Origin: Chryseobacterium tructae
Lineage (GTDB): Bacteria > Bacteroidota > Bacteroidia > Flavobacteriales > Weeksellaceae
NCBI RefSeq assembly: GCF_030409875.1
Contig: NZ_JAUFQR010000002.1
Coordinates: forward strand, 69,501 to 133,500
Direction: 5' to 3'
DNA: 64,000 nt
The position numbers and the translations under genes are program-made. Under the pieces are notes generated by a model. It had not been told where the DNA came from and searched no databases. It worked only from the letters and a program-made list of their open reading frames with translations. This document shows positions 9,471 to 16,603 of the stretch, one piece after another (the stretch's first letter is position 1; every line of letters starts with the position of its first letter).

Positions 9471-9935
9471 ATGAATCAGCTTTTAGATTTATTAAAAACA
9501 ATCCCAGACCCGGAAATTCCGGTGATTGATATTGTGGAATTAGGAATTGTAAGAGATGCACAGGTTACAGGAGAGAATTCCTGTGAGGTGATAATTACTC
9601 CTACATATTCCGCTTGCCCTGCAATGTTTACCATTGAAGAAGATATCATCAAAATGATGAAGGAAAATGGATGGGATGCCAAAGTAGTTACCAAAATGTT
9701 TCCGATTTGGACAACAGATTGGTTAACGGATGAAGCGAGAGAGAAACTTCGTGCTTTCGGAATTACACCGCCTGAAAAAGGAGCAGATGAACATCACATC
9801 GGGAAACCGAAAAAATGTCCACGCTGTGGTTCTGAGCATACCAAACAGATCAGTAGATTTGGGTCTACACTGTGTAAGGCATCTTATCAGTGTTTAGACT
9901 GTTTAGAACCTTTTGATTATTTTAAATGTCATTAA
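9471..9935 (+). CDS. paaD: PaaD, MIP18-family iron-sulfur assembly factor for the epoxidase
   Basis: SufT/MIP18-like protein of 154 residues needed for phenylacetyl-CoA epoxidase activity, probably in cluster or diiron assembly. The N-terminal domain carries DPEIPVIDIVELGIV and the conserved Cys in PTYSACPAMF. A C-terminal zinc-ribbon-like part has CPRCGSEH and CLDC, as in PaaD but not in short MIP18 proteins. It starts 3 bases after the hydrolase gene. Confidence 0.93.
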   Translation: MNQLLDLLKTIPDPEIPVIDIVELGIVRDAQVTGENSCEVIITPTYSACPAMFTIEEDIIKMMKENGWDAKVVTKMFPIWTTDWLTDEAREKLRAFGITPPEKGADEHHIGKPKKCPRCGSEHTKQISRFGSTLCKASYQCLDCLEPFDYFKCH

Positions 9936-10092
9936 CTTTAGTGTAATTATAAATCAAGATTTCAATTTCTCAATACAGTTTACGGACTATGCAAAACATA
10001 ACGATGATAGGGCTAGATTGTTAAATTGTTAGACTGTTACATTAATTTATATTATTAAATTAGTGCATTGTTAAATATAAATTCAAAAAACT
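9936..10092. repeat. AT-rich spacer with partial word repeats, paaD-paaG
   Basis: 157 bases with TTGTTAAATTGTTAGACTG words and a weak inverted repeat (ACATTAATTTA against TAAATTAGTG) at about 10032-10066. The symmetry is weaker than in the neighbouring spacers. No gene or clear promoter seen. Confidence 0.4.
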
Positions 10093-10893
10093 ATGTATAC
10101 ACAACTCGATATTGAATCACACTTTGACGGAAAGCTTAAAATCGCGTTTCTTAATCAGCCTGAAACAATGAACGCTCTTACTAAGCCGGCTTTAGGAGAT
10201 CTGAAAGATTTCATTAAAGAATGCAGTGAGGACGAAACGGTAAGATGCGTTGCTATTTCCGGAAGAGGAAGAGCTTTTTGTTCAGGACAGAATCTTGATG
10301 AAGCTTTTGTAGTAGGAAAAGAACACCATGATCATGACATCATCAGAAAAATTGTAGTAGATTATTACAATCCTCTCGTGACTGAAGTTACCCGTTGTAA
10401 AAAACCAGTTATTGCTTTGGTAAACGGACCTGCAGTAGGAGCTGGTGCGATGCTGGCATTGATCTGTGACTTTGTACTGGCAAACAACAAAGCTTACTTT
10501 GCTCAAGCATTTTCAAATATCGGTTTGATCCCTGATACAGGAGGTACTTATTTCTTACCGAAGCTTTTAGGTAGACAATTGGCTAACTATTTAGCATTTA
10601 CAGGTAAAAAACTATCTGCAGAAGAATCTAAATCTTATGGTCTTGTGGCAGAAGTTTTCAGTGAAGAAGAATTTACTCCAAAGTCAATGGAAATCCTTGA
10701 GAGAATGGCCAATATGCCAACAGCAGCGCTTAAGTTGACGAAAAAGGCTTTTGCTCATTCTTATACAAACACATTAAAAGAACAGCTGGATCTGGAAGCC
10801 GATCTTCAACAAGAAGCAGCAGAAACAGAAGATTTCATAGAAGGTGTAAATGCCTTTTTACAGAAAAGAAAACCGGATTATAAAGGAAGGTAA
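10093..10893 (+). CDS. paaG: 1,2-epoxyphenylacetyl-CoA isomerase PaaG
   Basis: Crotonase-fold isomerase that converts ring-1,2-epoxyphenylacetyl-CoA to the oxepin (2-oxepin-2(3H)-ylideneacetyl-CoA). 266 residues, family length. Visible: the CoA/oxyanion loop GRGRAFCSGQNLDEA, the second oxyanion glycine region NGPAVGAGAMLAL, the acid loop NIGLIPDTGGTYFLPKLLGR, and KLTKKAF near the C terminus. Context between paaD and paaH supports PaaG over a generic hydratase. Confidence 0.92.
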   Translation: MYTQLDIESHFDGKLKIAFLNQPETMNALTKPALGDLKDFIKECSEDETVRCVAISGRGRAFCSGQNLDEAFVVGKEHHDHDIIRKIVVDYYNPLVTEVTRCKKPVIALVNGPAVGAGAMLALICDFVLANNKAYFAQAFSNIGLIPDTGGTYFLPKLLGRQLANYLAFTGKKLSAEESKSYGLVAEVFSEEEFTPKSMEILERMANMPTAALKLTKKAFAHSYTNTLKEQLDLEADLQQEAAETEDFIEGVNAFLQKRKPDYKGR

Positions 10894-10986
10894 AATTCGT
10901 ATTAATGTATTCATGTAAAATGTATTGATGATTTTAAAACAGGTTTACATGAATACATTTTACATTAATACATTGTACAGATAAAA
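10894..10986. repeat. Palindromic word-repeat spacer, paaG-paaH
   Basis: ATTAATGTATTCATGTAAAA and its imperfect reverse complement TTTACATGAATACATTTTAC face each other, each arm itself made of repeated ATGTATT / AATACAT words. Confidence 0.6.
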
Positions 10987-12114
10987 ATGAATATTGGAAT
11001 TATTGGGGCAGGAACCATGGGCGTTGGAATTGCTCAGGTAGCTGCAACAGCAGGATGCAAAGTCGTTTTATTCGATGCTAATGCTCCACAAATAGATAAA
11101 GCACTTACAGGTTTAGAGAAAACCCTTCAGAAATTAACTGAAAAAGGAAAGATCTCTCAGGAAAAAGCTGGAGAAATCAGAAACAATATCATAAAAGGTG
11201 AGGTATTGCAGGATTTAAAAGATTCTGATCTAGTTATCGAAGCGATCATTGAAAACAAAGATATCAAAACCAAGGTTTTTACAGAGCTTGAAACCTATGT
11301 TTCTGCAGACTGTATCATCGGTTCCAATACATCATCTATTTCTATCACCTCTCTTGGTGCAGAACTAAAGAAACCGGAACGTTTCATCGGAATCCACTTT
11401 TTCAATCCGGCTCCATTGATGCCTTTAGTAGAAGTGATTCCCTCTTTATTAACAGAAAAAACGTTAGCAGAAAAAATATATAACCTCATGAAAGACTGGG
11501 GGAAGATACCTGTTATTGCTAAAGATATTCCAGGGTTTATTGTAAATAGAATTGCCCGGCCATATTATGGCGAAGCATTAAGAATTGTAGAAGAAAACAT
11601 TGCGACTCCTGAACAAGTGGATGAAGCAATGAAAACTCTTGGAAACTTCAAAATGGGACCTTTTGAATTAATGGATCTCATTGGAGTAGATGTAAATTTT
11701 GCCGTAACAACAACGGTTTATAAAGATTATTTCTACGATCCGAAATACAAGCCTTCTTTACTTCAACAAAGAATGTCTGAAGCTAAACTTCATGGCCGAA
11801 AAACAGGAAAAGGCTTTTATGACTACAGTGAAGGTGCTATAAAACCGGAAGCACAGAAAAACGATGCTCTTTATCAACAGATCTTTTTAAGAATTATTTC
11901 AATGCTAATCAATGAAGCTGTTGAAGCTAAAAGATTAGGTGTTGCCAATGACGAAGACATTGAACTGGCCATGCAGAAAGGAGTAAACTATCCAAAAGGA
12001 TTATTAGGCTGGGGAGAGGAAATCGGATATTCAAAAATTTCTGAGACACTACAAGGTCTTTACAACGAATATCAGGAAGAAAGGTACAGACAAAGTCCTT
12101 TATTAAGTAAATGA
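10987..12114 (+). CDS. paaH: 3-hydroxyadipyl-CoA dehydrogenase PaaH
   Basis: NAD-dependent oxidation of 3-hydroxyadipyl-CoA to 3-oxoadipyl-CoA. The Rossmann start IGIIGAGTMGVGIAQ and the segments IGSNTSSISIT, IGIHFFNPAP (catalytic His) and KDIPGFIVNRIARPYY define a 3-hydroxyacyl-CoA dehydrogenase. At 375 residues it is longer than the ~280-residue single-domain type, with a partial repeat of the C-terminal helical domain (residues about 300-375, ending in GLLGWGEEIGY), but shorter than the ~475-residue E. coli protein. Confidence 0.92.
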   Translation: MNIGIIGAGTMGVGIAQVAATAGCKVVLFDANAPQIDKALTGLEKTLQKLTEKGKISQEKAGEIRNNIIKGEVLQDLKDSDLVIEAIIENKDIKTKVFTELETYVSADCIIGSNTSSISITSLGAELKKPERFIGIHFFNPAPLMPLVEVIPSLLTEKTLAEKIYNLMKDWGKIPVIAKDIPGFIVNRIARPYYGEALRIVEENIATPEQVDEAMKTLGNFKMGPFELMDLIGVDVNFAVTTTVYKDYFYDPKYKPSLLQQRMSEAKLHGRKTGKGFYDYSEGAIKPEAQKNDALYQQIFLRIISMLINEAVEAKRLGVANDEDIELAMQKGVNYPKGLLGWGEEIGYSKISETLQGLYNEYQEERYRQSPLLSK

Positions 12115-12208
12115 ATTAGATAATTTGAAAATGCGCCAATTTGAAAATTGATTATAACTGGTTTTCATTTTCAAATTTTCAGATTTATTTCATTTTCAAA
12201 TTAATATT
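12115..12208. repeat. Palindromic word-repeat spacer, paaH-ORF104
   Basis: AATTTGAAAA words on the left and TTTTCAAATT words on the right form an imperfect inverted repeat, same family as 7398-7520. Confidence 0.6.
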
Positions 12209-12523
12209 ATGAATATAGAAGAATTCAGAGCAGAACTGGAAACAAGGCTTCTCATTGAAAAACAGTATTTAACTCAGGAAGCTTCTTCCATGGAGGGTCA
12301 GGAAAGACTTGAATTATTGGGGAAGTTTAATGAAAAATACAGAATGTTAATTCAAAGACTAGCCAATGAAAGCGGAATTGATTTAAACGCAATGTATGAA
12401 GCCGAAGATAGCTCAGGCAATTCCGATACGAACCTTTCATATGAACAGGTGATTTTAGGGAAAACGATGAGTGTTTACGATAAATTATCGGATGAATTAT
12501 ATGAAGAAATAACAAACGAATAG
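12209..12523 (+). CDS. Conserved-looking hypothetical protein within the paa operon
   Basis: 104 residues, acidic, predicted mostly helical (MNIEEFRAELETRLLIEKQY...), no signal peptide or membrane segment. It stops 5 bases before paaI, so the two are coupled. I do not recognise a family. The position between paaH and paaI suggests an accessory role in the pathway, but nothing in the sequence shows a reaction. Confidence 0.7.
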   Translation: MNIEEFRAELETRLLIEKQYLTQEASSMEGQERLELLGKFNEKYRMLIQRLANESGIDLNAMYEAEDSSGNSDTNLSYEQVILGKTMSVYDKLSDELYEEITNE

Positions 12524-12528
12524 CAGAA

Positions 12529-12942
12529 ATGAATCCAAGACAAGTTGCAGATTATATGTTCGATCAGGATTATTTTTCCCAATGGATGAATATTAAAATG
12601 ATTGAAGTGAAAGAAAACTATTGCCTGATAGAAATGCCTATTAAAAAGGACATGCTGAATGGGCTTAAAACTGTTCATGGTGGGGTTACCTTTGCTTTTG
12701 CGGATTCAGCATTAGCATTTTCATCCAACAATACAGGAGATGCAGCGGTAGCTTTAAACTGTATCATCAATTTTACCAAAGCTGGAAAAGAAGGTGATGT
12801 GTTTAGAGCAGAAAGTGCCCTGGTCAACGATACCAGAAAAACAGCTGTTTATGATATTAAAATCACTAATCAAAACAATGAACTGATTGCCAAATTTGTG
12901 GGAACAGTCTATAAAATCGGAAAGAAAGTAACTGAATTATAA
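12529..12942 (+). CDS. paaI: Hotdog-fold acyl-CoA thioesterase PaaI
   Basis: Releases CoA from dead-end phenylacetyl-CoA derivatives, protecting the CoA pool. 137 residues. The typical PaaI signature MLNGLKTVHGGVTFAFADSA includes the HGG loop and catalytic Asp region; NCIINFTKAGKEGD forms the later strand. It is closely coupled to the 104-residue gene upstream. Confidence 0.92.
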   Translation: MNPRQVADYMFDQDYFSQWMNIKMIEVKENYCLIEMPIKKDMLNGLKTVHGGVTFAFADSALAFSSNNTGDAAVALNCIINFTKAGKEGDVFRAESALVNDTRKTAVYDIKITNQNNELIAKFVGTVYKIGKKVTEL

Positions 12943-13050
12943 AGAATTTGAAAATTTGAAGATGTGGTAATTTGAAAGTTATTATACTCTTTAAATCTTA
13001 CTATCAGATATTTTCAAATTTTCAAATTGACTCATTTTCAAATTAAAATT
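12943..13050. repeat. Palindromic word-repeat spacer, paaI-paaJ
   Basis: GAATTTGAAAATTTGAAGA on the left against TTTTCAAATTTTCAAATTG on the right; TTTGAAAA word family. It also contains an in-frame TTG at 13027 that could be mistaken for a start. Confidence 0.6.
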
Positions 13051-14256
13051 ATGAACAACGTATACATCATAGACTATGTCAGAACTCCTATTTCAAAACT
13101 ACAGGGAGGATTATCAGAAGTAAGAGCCGATGATTTGGCAGCCATTGTTATCAAAGAAGTGGTAGCAAGAAATCCTGAAGTTCCTGTAGAGGAAATTGAA
13201 GATGTGATCTTCGGATGTGCTAATCAGGCCGGAGAAGATAACAGAAACGTAGCTAGAATGGGGCTTTTATTGGCTGGGCTTCCTTATAAAATAGGAGGTG
13301 AGACGGTAAATAGATTGTGTGCTTCAGGAATGTCAGCGGTAGCCAATGCTTTCCGGTCAATTGCAGCTGGAGAAGGGGAAATTTATATTGCAGGCGGAGT
13401 AGAACATATGACGCGTTCTCCTTATGTAATGTCAAAGCCTACTGCAGCCTTCGGAAGAGACAGCCAAATGTATGATACCACTTTTGGATGGAGATTTGTA
13501 AATCCAAAAATGAAAGAAATGTATGGCGTTGACGGGATGGGTGAAACAGCTGAAAATCTTGCAGACCTTCACCAGATCAACAGAGAAGATCAGGATAAAT
13601 TTGCCCTTTGGTCTCAGCAAAAAGCAACGAAAGCTCAGCAAAGCGGTAGATTGGCTGAAGAAATTGTAAAAGTTGAAATTCCTCAAAGAAAAGGAGATCC
13701 TATCGTTTTTGAAAAAGATGAGTTTATTAAACCAACATCTTCCATGGAAGGATTAGGAAAACTTCGCCCGGCTTTCAGAAAAGAAGGAACAGTAACGGCC
13801 GGAAATGCTTCAGGAATGAATGATGGAGCCGCAGCATTGATCTTAGCCAGTGAAGAAGCTGTTAAAAAATATGGATTAAAACCAAAAGCTAGAATCTTAG
13901 GATCTTCTGTAGCGGGTGTAGAACCAAGGATTATGGGAATTGGGCCTGTAGAAGCGACTCAAAAACTACTAAAGAGATTAAATCTATCTCTGAATGATAT
14001 AGACATCATAGAATTAAATGAAGCTTTTGCAGCACAAGCCTTAGCGGTAACAAGAAGCTTAGGATTGCAAGATGACGATGCAAGAATAAATCCGAATGGA
14101 GGAGCAATTGCCATCGGTCACCCGCTAGGAGTTTCCGGAGCAAGAATCATTGGTTCTGCAGCTATAGAACTTCAGAAACAAGATAAAAAATATGCATTGT
14201 GTACCCTTTGTATCGGTGTTGGACAAGGATATGCAATGGTGATTGAAAAAGTATAA
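13051..14256 (+). CDS. paaJ: 3-oxoadipyl-CoA thiolase PaaJ
   Basis: Cleaves 3-oxoadipyl-CoA to acetyl-CoA and succinyl-CoA, the last step. 401 residues from the ATG at 13051; the TTG at 13027 lies in the palindromic spacer and is rejected. Catalytic residues visible: Cys in NRLCASGMSAV, His in GGAIAIGHPLGVSGAR and Cys in ALCTLCIGVGQG, with NEAFAAQAL and the GMNDGAAAL loop. It could also serve another beta-ketoadipate route; the context points to paa. Confidence 0.93.
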   Translation: MNNVYIIDYVRTPISKLQGGLSEVRADDLAAIVIKEVVARNPEVPVEEIEDVIFGCANQAGEDNRNVARMGLLLAGLPYKIGGETVNRLCASGMSAVANAFRSIAAGEGEIYIAGGVEHMTRSPYVMSKPTAAFGRDSQMYDTTFGWRFVNPKMKEMYGVDGMGETAENLADLHQINREDQDKFALWSQQKATKAQQSGRLAEEIVKVEIPQRKGDPIVFEKDEFIKPTSSMEGLGKLRPAFRKEGTVTAGNASGMNDGAAALILASEEAVKKYGLKPKARILGSSVAGVEPRIMGIGPVEATQKLLKRLNLSLNDIDIIELNEAFAAQALAVTRSLGLQDDDARINPNGGAIAIGHPLGVSGARIIGSAAIELQKQDKKYALCTLCIGVGQGYAMVIEKV

Positions 14257-14353
14257 AACAATTTAAAAATGGAGTAATTTGAGAATTTGAAAATGTTTAG
14301 CGACATTATTAATTTTCAAATTAACTCATTCTCAAATTTTCAAATTTAAAAAT
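14257..14353. repeat. Palindromic word-repeat spacer, paaJ-paaY
   Basis: AATTTGAGAATTTGAAAAT left, ATTCTCAAATTTTCAAATT right: almost exact reverse complements (TTTGAAAA family). Confidence 0.65.
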
Positions 14354-14947
14354 ATGAACATCTACTCATATCACGGAATCCGTCCCATTATAAAGCCTTC
14401 TGCCTATATTCATCCACAAGCCGTAATTATAGGGAATGTGGAAATTGGTGAAGAAGTCTATATCGGCCCTAATGCAGTAATCCGTGGCGACTGGGGAAAA
14501 ATTATCATTAAAGATGGAGCGAATGTTCAGGAAAACTGTACACTTCATGTTTTCCCTAATATAGAAACTATTTTAGAGGAATCGGCTCACATTGGACACG
14601 GAGCGATTATTCACTCGGGACACATCGGAAAAAACTGCTTGATCGGAATGAATTCTGTAGTGATGGACAAAGCTTATATCGGTGATGAAAGTATTGTCGG
14701 TGCTTTGGCATTTGTTCCAGCCAACTTCAGATGTGAACCCAGAAAACTGATCGTAGGAAGTCCTGCAAAAATTATCCGTGATGTTTCCGATGAAATGATT
14801 CATTGGAAAACAGAAGGAACAAAACTATATCAGGAACTGGCAAGGGAAGGAAAAGAAGCCATTCTGCCTTGTGAACCTTTTACTGAGTATGTACAACAGA
14901 TCCCAACAAAGATTGTAGATTACAGTATCTGGGATGATGTGAAATAA
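14354..14947 (+). CDS. paaY: PaaY, gamma-carbonic-anhydrase-like hexapeptide thioesterase
   Basis: Left-handed beta-helix protein of 197 residues with hexapeptide turns (GNVEIGEEVYIGPNAVIRG) and the metal-site histidines in ENCTLHVFP, HIGHGAIIHSG. PaaY members hydrolyse CoA thioesters of dead-end ring products and help recover from stalled PaaZ. The length matches PaaY (about 195). It closes the paaGHIJY block before the RAYT insertion. Confidence 0.9.
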   Translation: MNIYSYHGIRPIIKPSAYIHPQAVIIGNVEIGEEVYIGPNAVIRGDWGKIIIKDGANVQENCTLHVFPNIETILEESAHIGHGAIIHSGHIGKNCLIGMNSVVMDKAYIGDESIVGALAFVPANFRCEPRKLIVGSPAKIIRDVSDEMIHWKTEGTKLYQELAREGKEAILPCEPFTEYVQQIPTKIVDYSIWDDVK

Positions 14948-14963
14948 ATAATATTGTGGATCT

Positions 14964-14996
14964 AAACCTAACAGGTTTCTAAAACCTGTTAGGTTT
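14964..14996. repeat. REP-like palindrome, left of RAYT
   Basis: Perfect 15-base arms AAACCTAACAGGTTT / AAACCTGTTAGGTTT with a 3-base loop. The same arms recur at 15614-15646 on the other side of the RAYT gene. It may also terminate transcription after paaY, although no strong T run follows. Confidence 0.8.
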
Positions 14997-15022
14997 TAAC
15001 AGAGTAAGCATCAAATTTAAAA

Positions 15023-15601
15023 ATGATTAATACAGAAAGTTTTGAATTCGAAGGAATTTATCACATCTTTTCTCATGTAAATGGGAAAGAAGTTATTTTT
15101 CGGGAAGAAACAAATTATCATTTTTTCCTAAAGCAGTTAAACAGATATATTCTTCCGATTGCAGATATTTATGCATACTGCCTGTTACCCAATCATTTTC
15201 ATTTGCTATTAAGGTTTAAAAGTTTTAATGATATTGATACAGAAGATGAACATCAATATTTGATGAAAAATTTTGGAGACTTTCTAAATTCTTATGCTAA
15301 AGCATACAATAAAAAATATAACAGAAAAGGAGCTCTTTTTCTTAATACAATAAAGAGGAAAAAAGTGAATGACGAAAAGTATTTGTTGAAAGTTGTACAC
15401 TATGTACATAACAATCCTGTACACCATGGCTTTGTCAACAATATTGAAAATTGGAAACATTCTTCTTATAAATCTTTTTTTAATTTAGAAAAAGAAAGCA
15501 AATTGGATAGAAAAACGATATTAGATTATTTTGACACAATAAACGATTTTATGGTTTACCATAATTCAAATGTTGAATACGATTATTTGGATTTAGAATA
15601 A
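15023..15601 (+). CDS. REP-associated tyrosine transposase (RAYT, Y1 HUH family)
   Basis: 192-residue single-strand DNA nuclease/transposase-like protein. The HUH metal motif is in LLPNHFHLLLRF and the candidate catalytic tyrosine is in HNNPVHHGFVNN...HSSYKSFF (the SSY segment). RAYTs are domesticated relatives of IS200/IS605 TnpA that nick REP hairpins. Both flanks carry one 33-base palindrome with identical arms (14964-14996 and 15614-15646), the expected RAYT/REP arrangement. It splits the paa cluster between paaY and the esterase/paaZ. Confidence 0.88.
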   Translation: MINTESFEFEGIYHIFSHVNGKEVIFREETNYHFFLKQLNRYILPIADIYAYCLLPNHFHLLLRFKSFNDIDTEDEHQYLMKNFGDFLNSYAKAYNKKYNRKGALFLNTIKRKKVNDEKYLLKVVHYVHNNPVHHGFVNNIENWKHSSYKSFFNLEKESKLDRKTILDYFDTINDFMVYHNSNVEYDYLDLE

Positions 15602-15613
15602 TTGTGAACATCT

Positions 15614-15646
15614 AAACCTAACAGGTTTTTAAAACCTGTTAGGTTT
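15614..15646. repeat. REP-like palindrome, right of RAYT
   Basis: Arms AAACCTAACAGGTTT / AAACCTGTTAGGTTT, loop TTA, starting 12 bases after the RAYT stop. Both copies are preceded by ATTGTG and by ATCTAAACC, so the shared unit is larger than the hairpin. Confidence 0.8.
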
Positions 15647-15661
15647 CAAAAAAAATTAAGT

Positions 15662-16489
15662 ATGATTAAGAAAATTGCTCTTGTATGCAGTATGATGTTG
15701 GCGGTAACTTATACAGTTTCAGCACAGACTGTTACTACTAAACCGCTTACAATAGGAGAAGTAAGGACGATTAAGTCCAAAACATTGAATGAAGAAAGAA
15801 CATTAAACATCTATCTTCCTCAAAATTTTGATAAAGCAAAATCATATCCGATTATCTATCTTTTAGATGGAAGTATGAATGAAGACTTTATCCATGTTTC
15901 AGGATTGATGCAGTTCTTTAATCAGATGTATTCTATGCCGGAAACTATTGTGGTGGGAATTGCTAATGTGGATAGAAAAAGAGATTTTACTTTCCATACG
16001 GATATAAAAGATTTACAGAAAGATTATCCTACAACAGGACATTCTGATAAGTTTATTGCTTTTTTTGAAAAGGAATTAAAACCTTATGTTGAAAGTCAGT
16101 TTAAAACTACTGAGAAGTATCTGTTCGGACAATCTCTTGGAGGGCTTTTAGCAACAGAGATTTTACTGAAAAAGCCTGAAATGTTCAATAATTACTTCAT
16201 CATCAGCCCAAGTTTATGGTGGGATGATGAAAGTCTTTTGAAGCAGGCTCCACAGTTACTTTCAAAATCTTCAGATACTAAAAAATTCGTTTATGTTTCT
16301 GTAGGAAAAGGAGAGCATCCTGTGATGGTGAAAGATGCAGAAGATTTTTATGATGTTTTGAAAAAAGCAGGAAAGAAAAACTGGACAGTAGAATACAAAA
16401 TGATGGAAACAGACAATCATGCCACCATTCTTCACAGAAGTTTGTATGAAGGACTGCTGAAATTGTTTCCGTATCAGGAACCGAAATAA
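15662..16489 (+). CDS. Secreted esterase of the Fes/IroE-like alpha/beta hydrolase family
   Basis: 275 residues with a signal peptide (residues 1 to about 21, ending VSAQT). Visible are the IYLLDGSMNED region, nucleophile elbow GQSLGGLLA, and a late His in DNHATILHR. This pattern is typical of putative esterases related to siderophore esterases and YbbA/BesA. Periplasmic or exported hydrolysis of an ester is inferred; the substrate is unknown. It lies between the RAYT and paaZ and may have been there before or arrived with the RAYT. Confidence 0.85.
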   Translation: MIKKIALVCSMMLAVTYTVSAQTVTTKPLTIGEVRTIKSKTLNEERTLNIYLPQNFDKAKSYPIIYLLDGSMNEDFIHVSGLMQFFNQMYSMPETIVVGIANVDRKRDFTFHTDIKDLQKDYPTTGHSDKFIAFFEKELKPYVESQFKTTEKYLFGQSLGGLLATEILLKKPEMFNNYFIISPSLWWDDESLLKQAPQLLSKSSDTKKFVYVSVGKGEHPVMVKDAEDFYDVLKKAGKKNWTVEYKMMETDNHATILHRSLYEGLLKLFPYQEPK

Positions 16490-16603
16490 TTAATAAATGT
16501 AACAATATACCAATGTAAAAATCTAACCATTCTTTTCATGCAGAATACTGTAAGCATTTATTGGTAAACTGTTAGATGGATACATTGTTAAATTAAATAT
16601 TAT
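16490..16603. repeat. Palindromic word-repeat spacer, esterase-paaZ
   Basis: AATGTAACAATATACCAATG left and GGATACATTGTTAAATT right form an imperfect inverted repeat of the same word family as 6373-6458 (TAACAATGTA). Confidence 0.55.
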
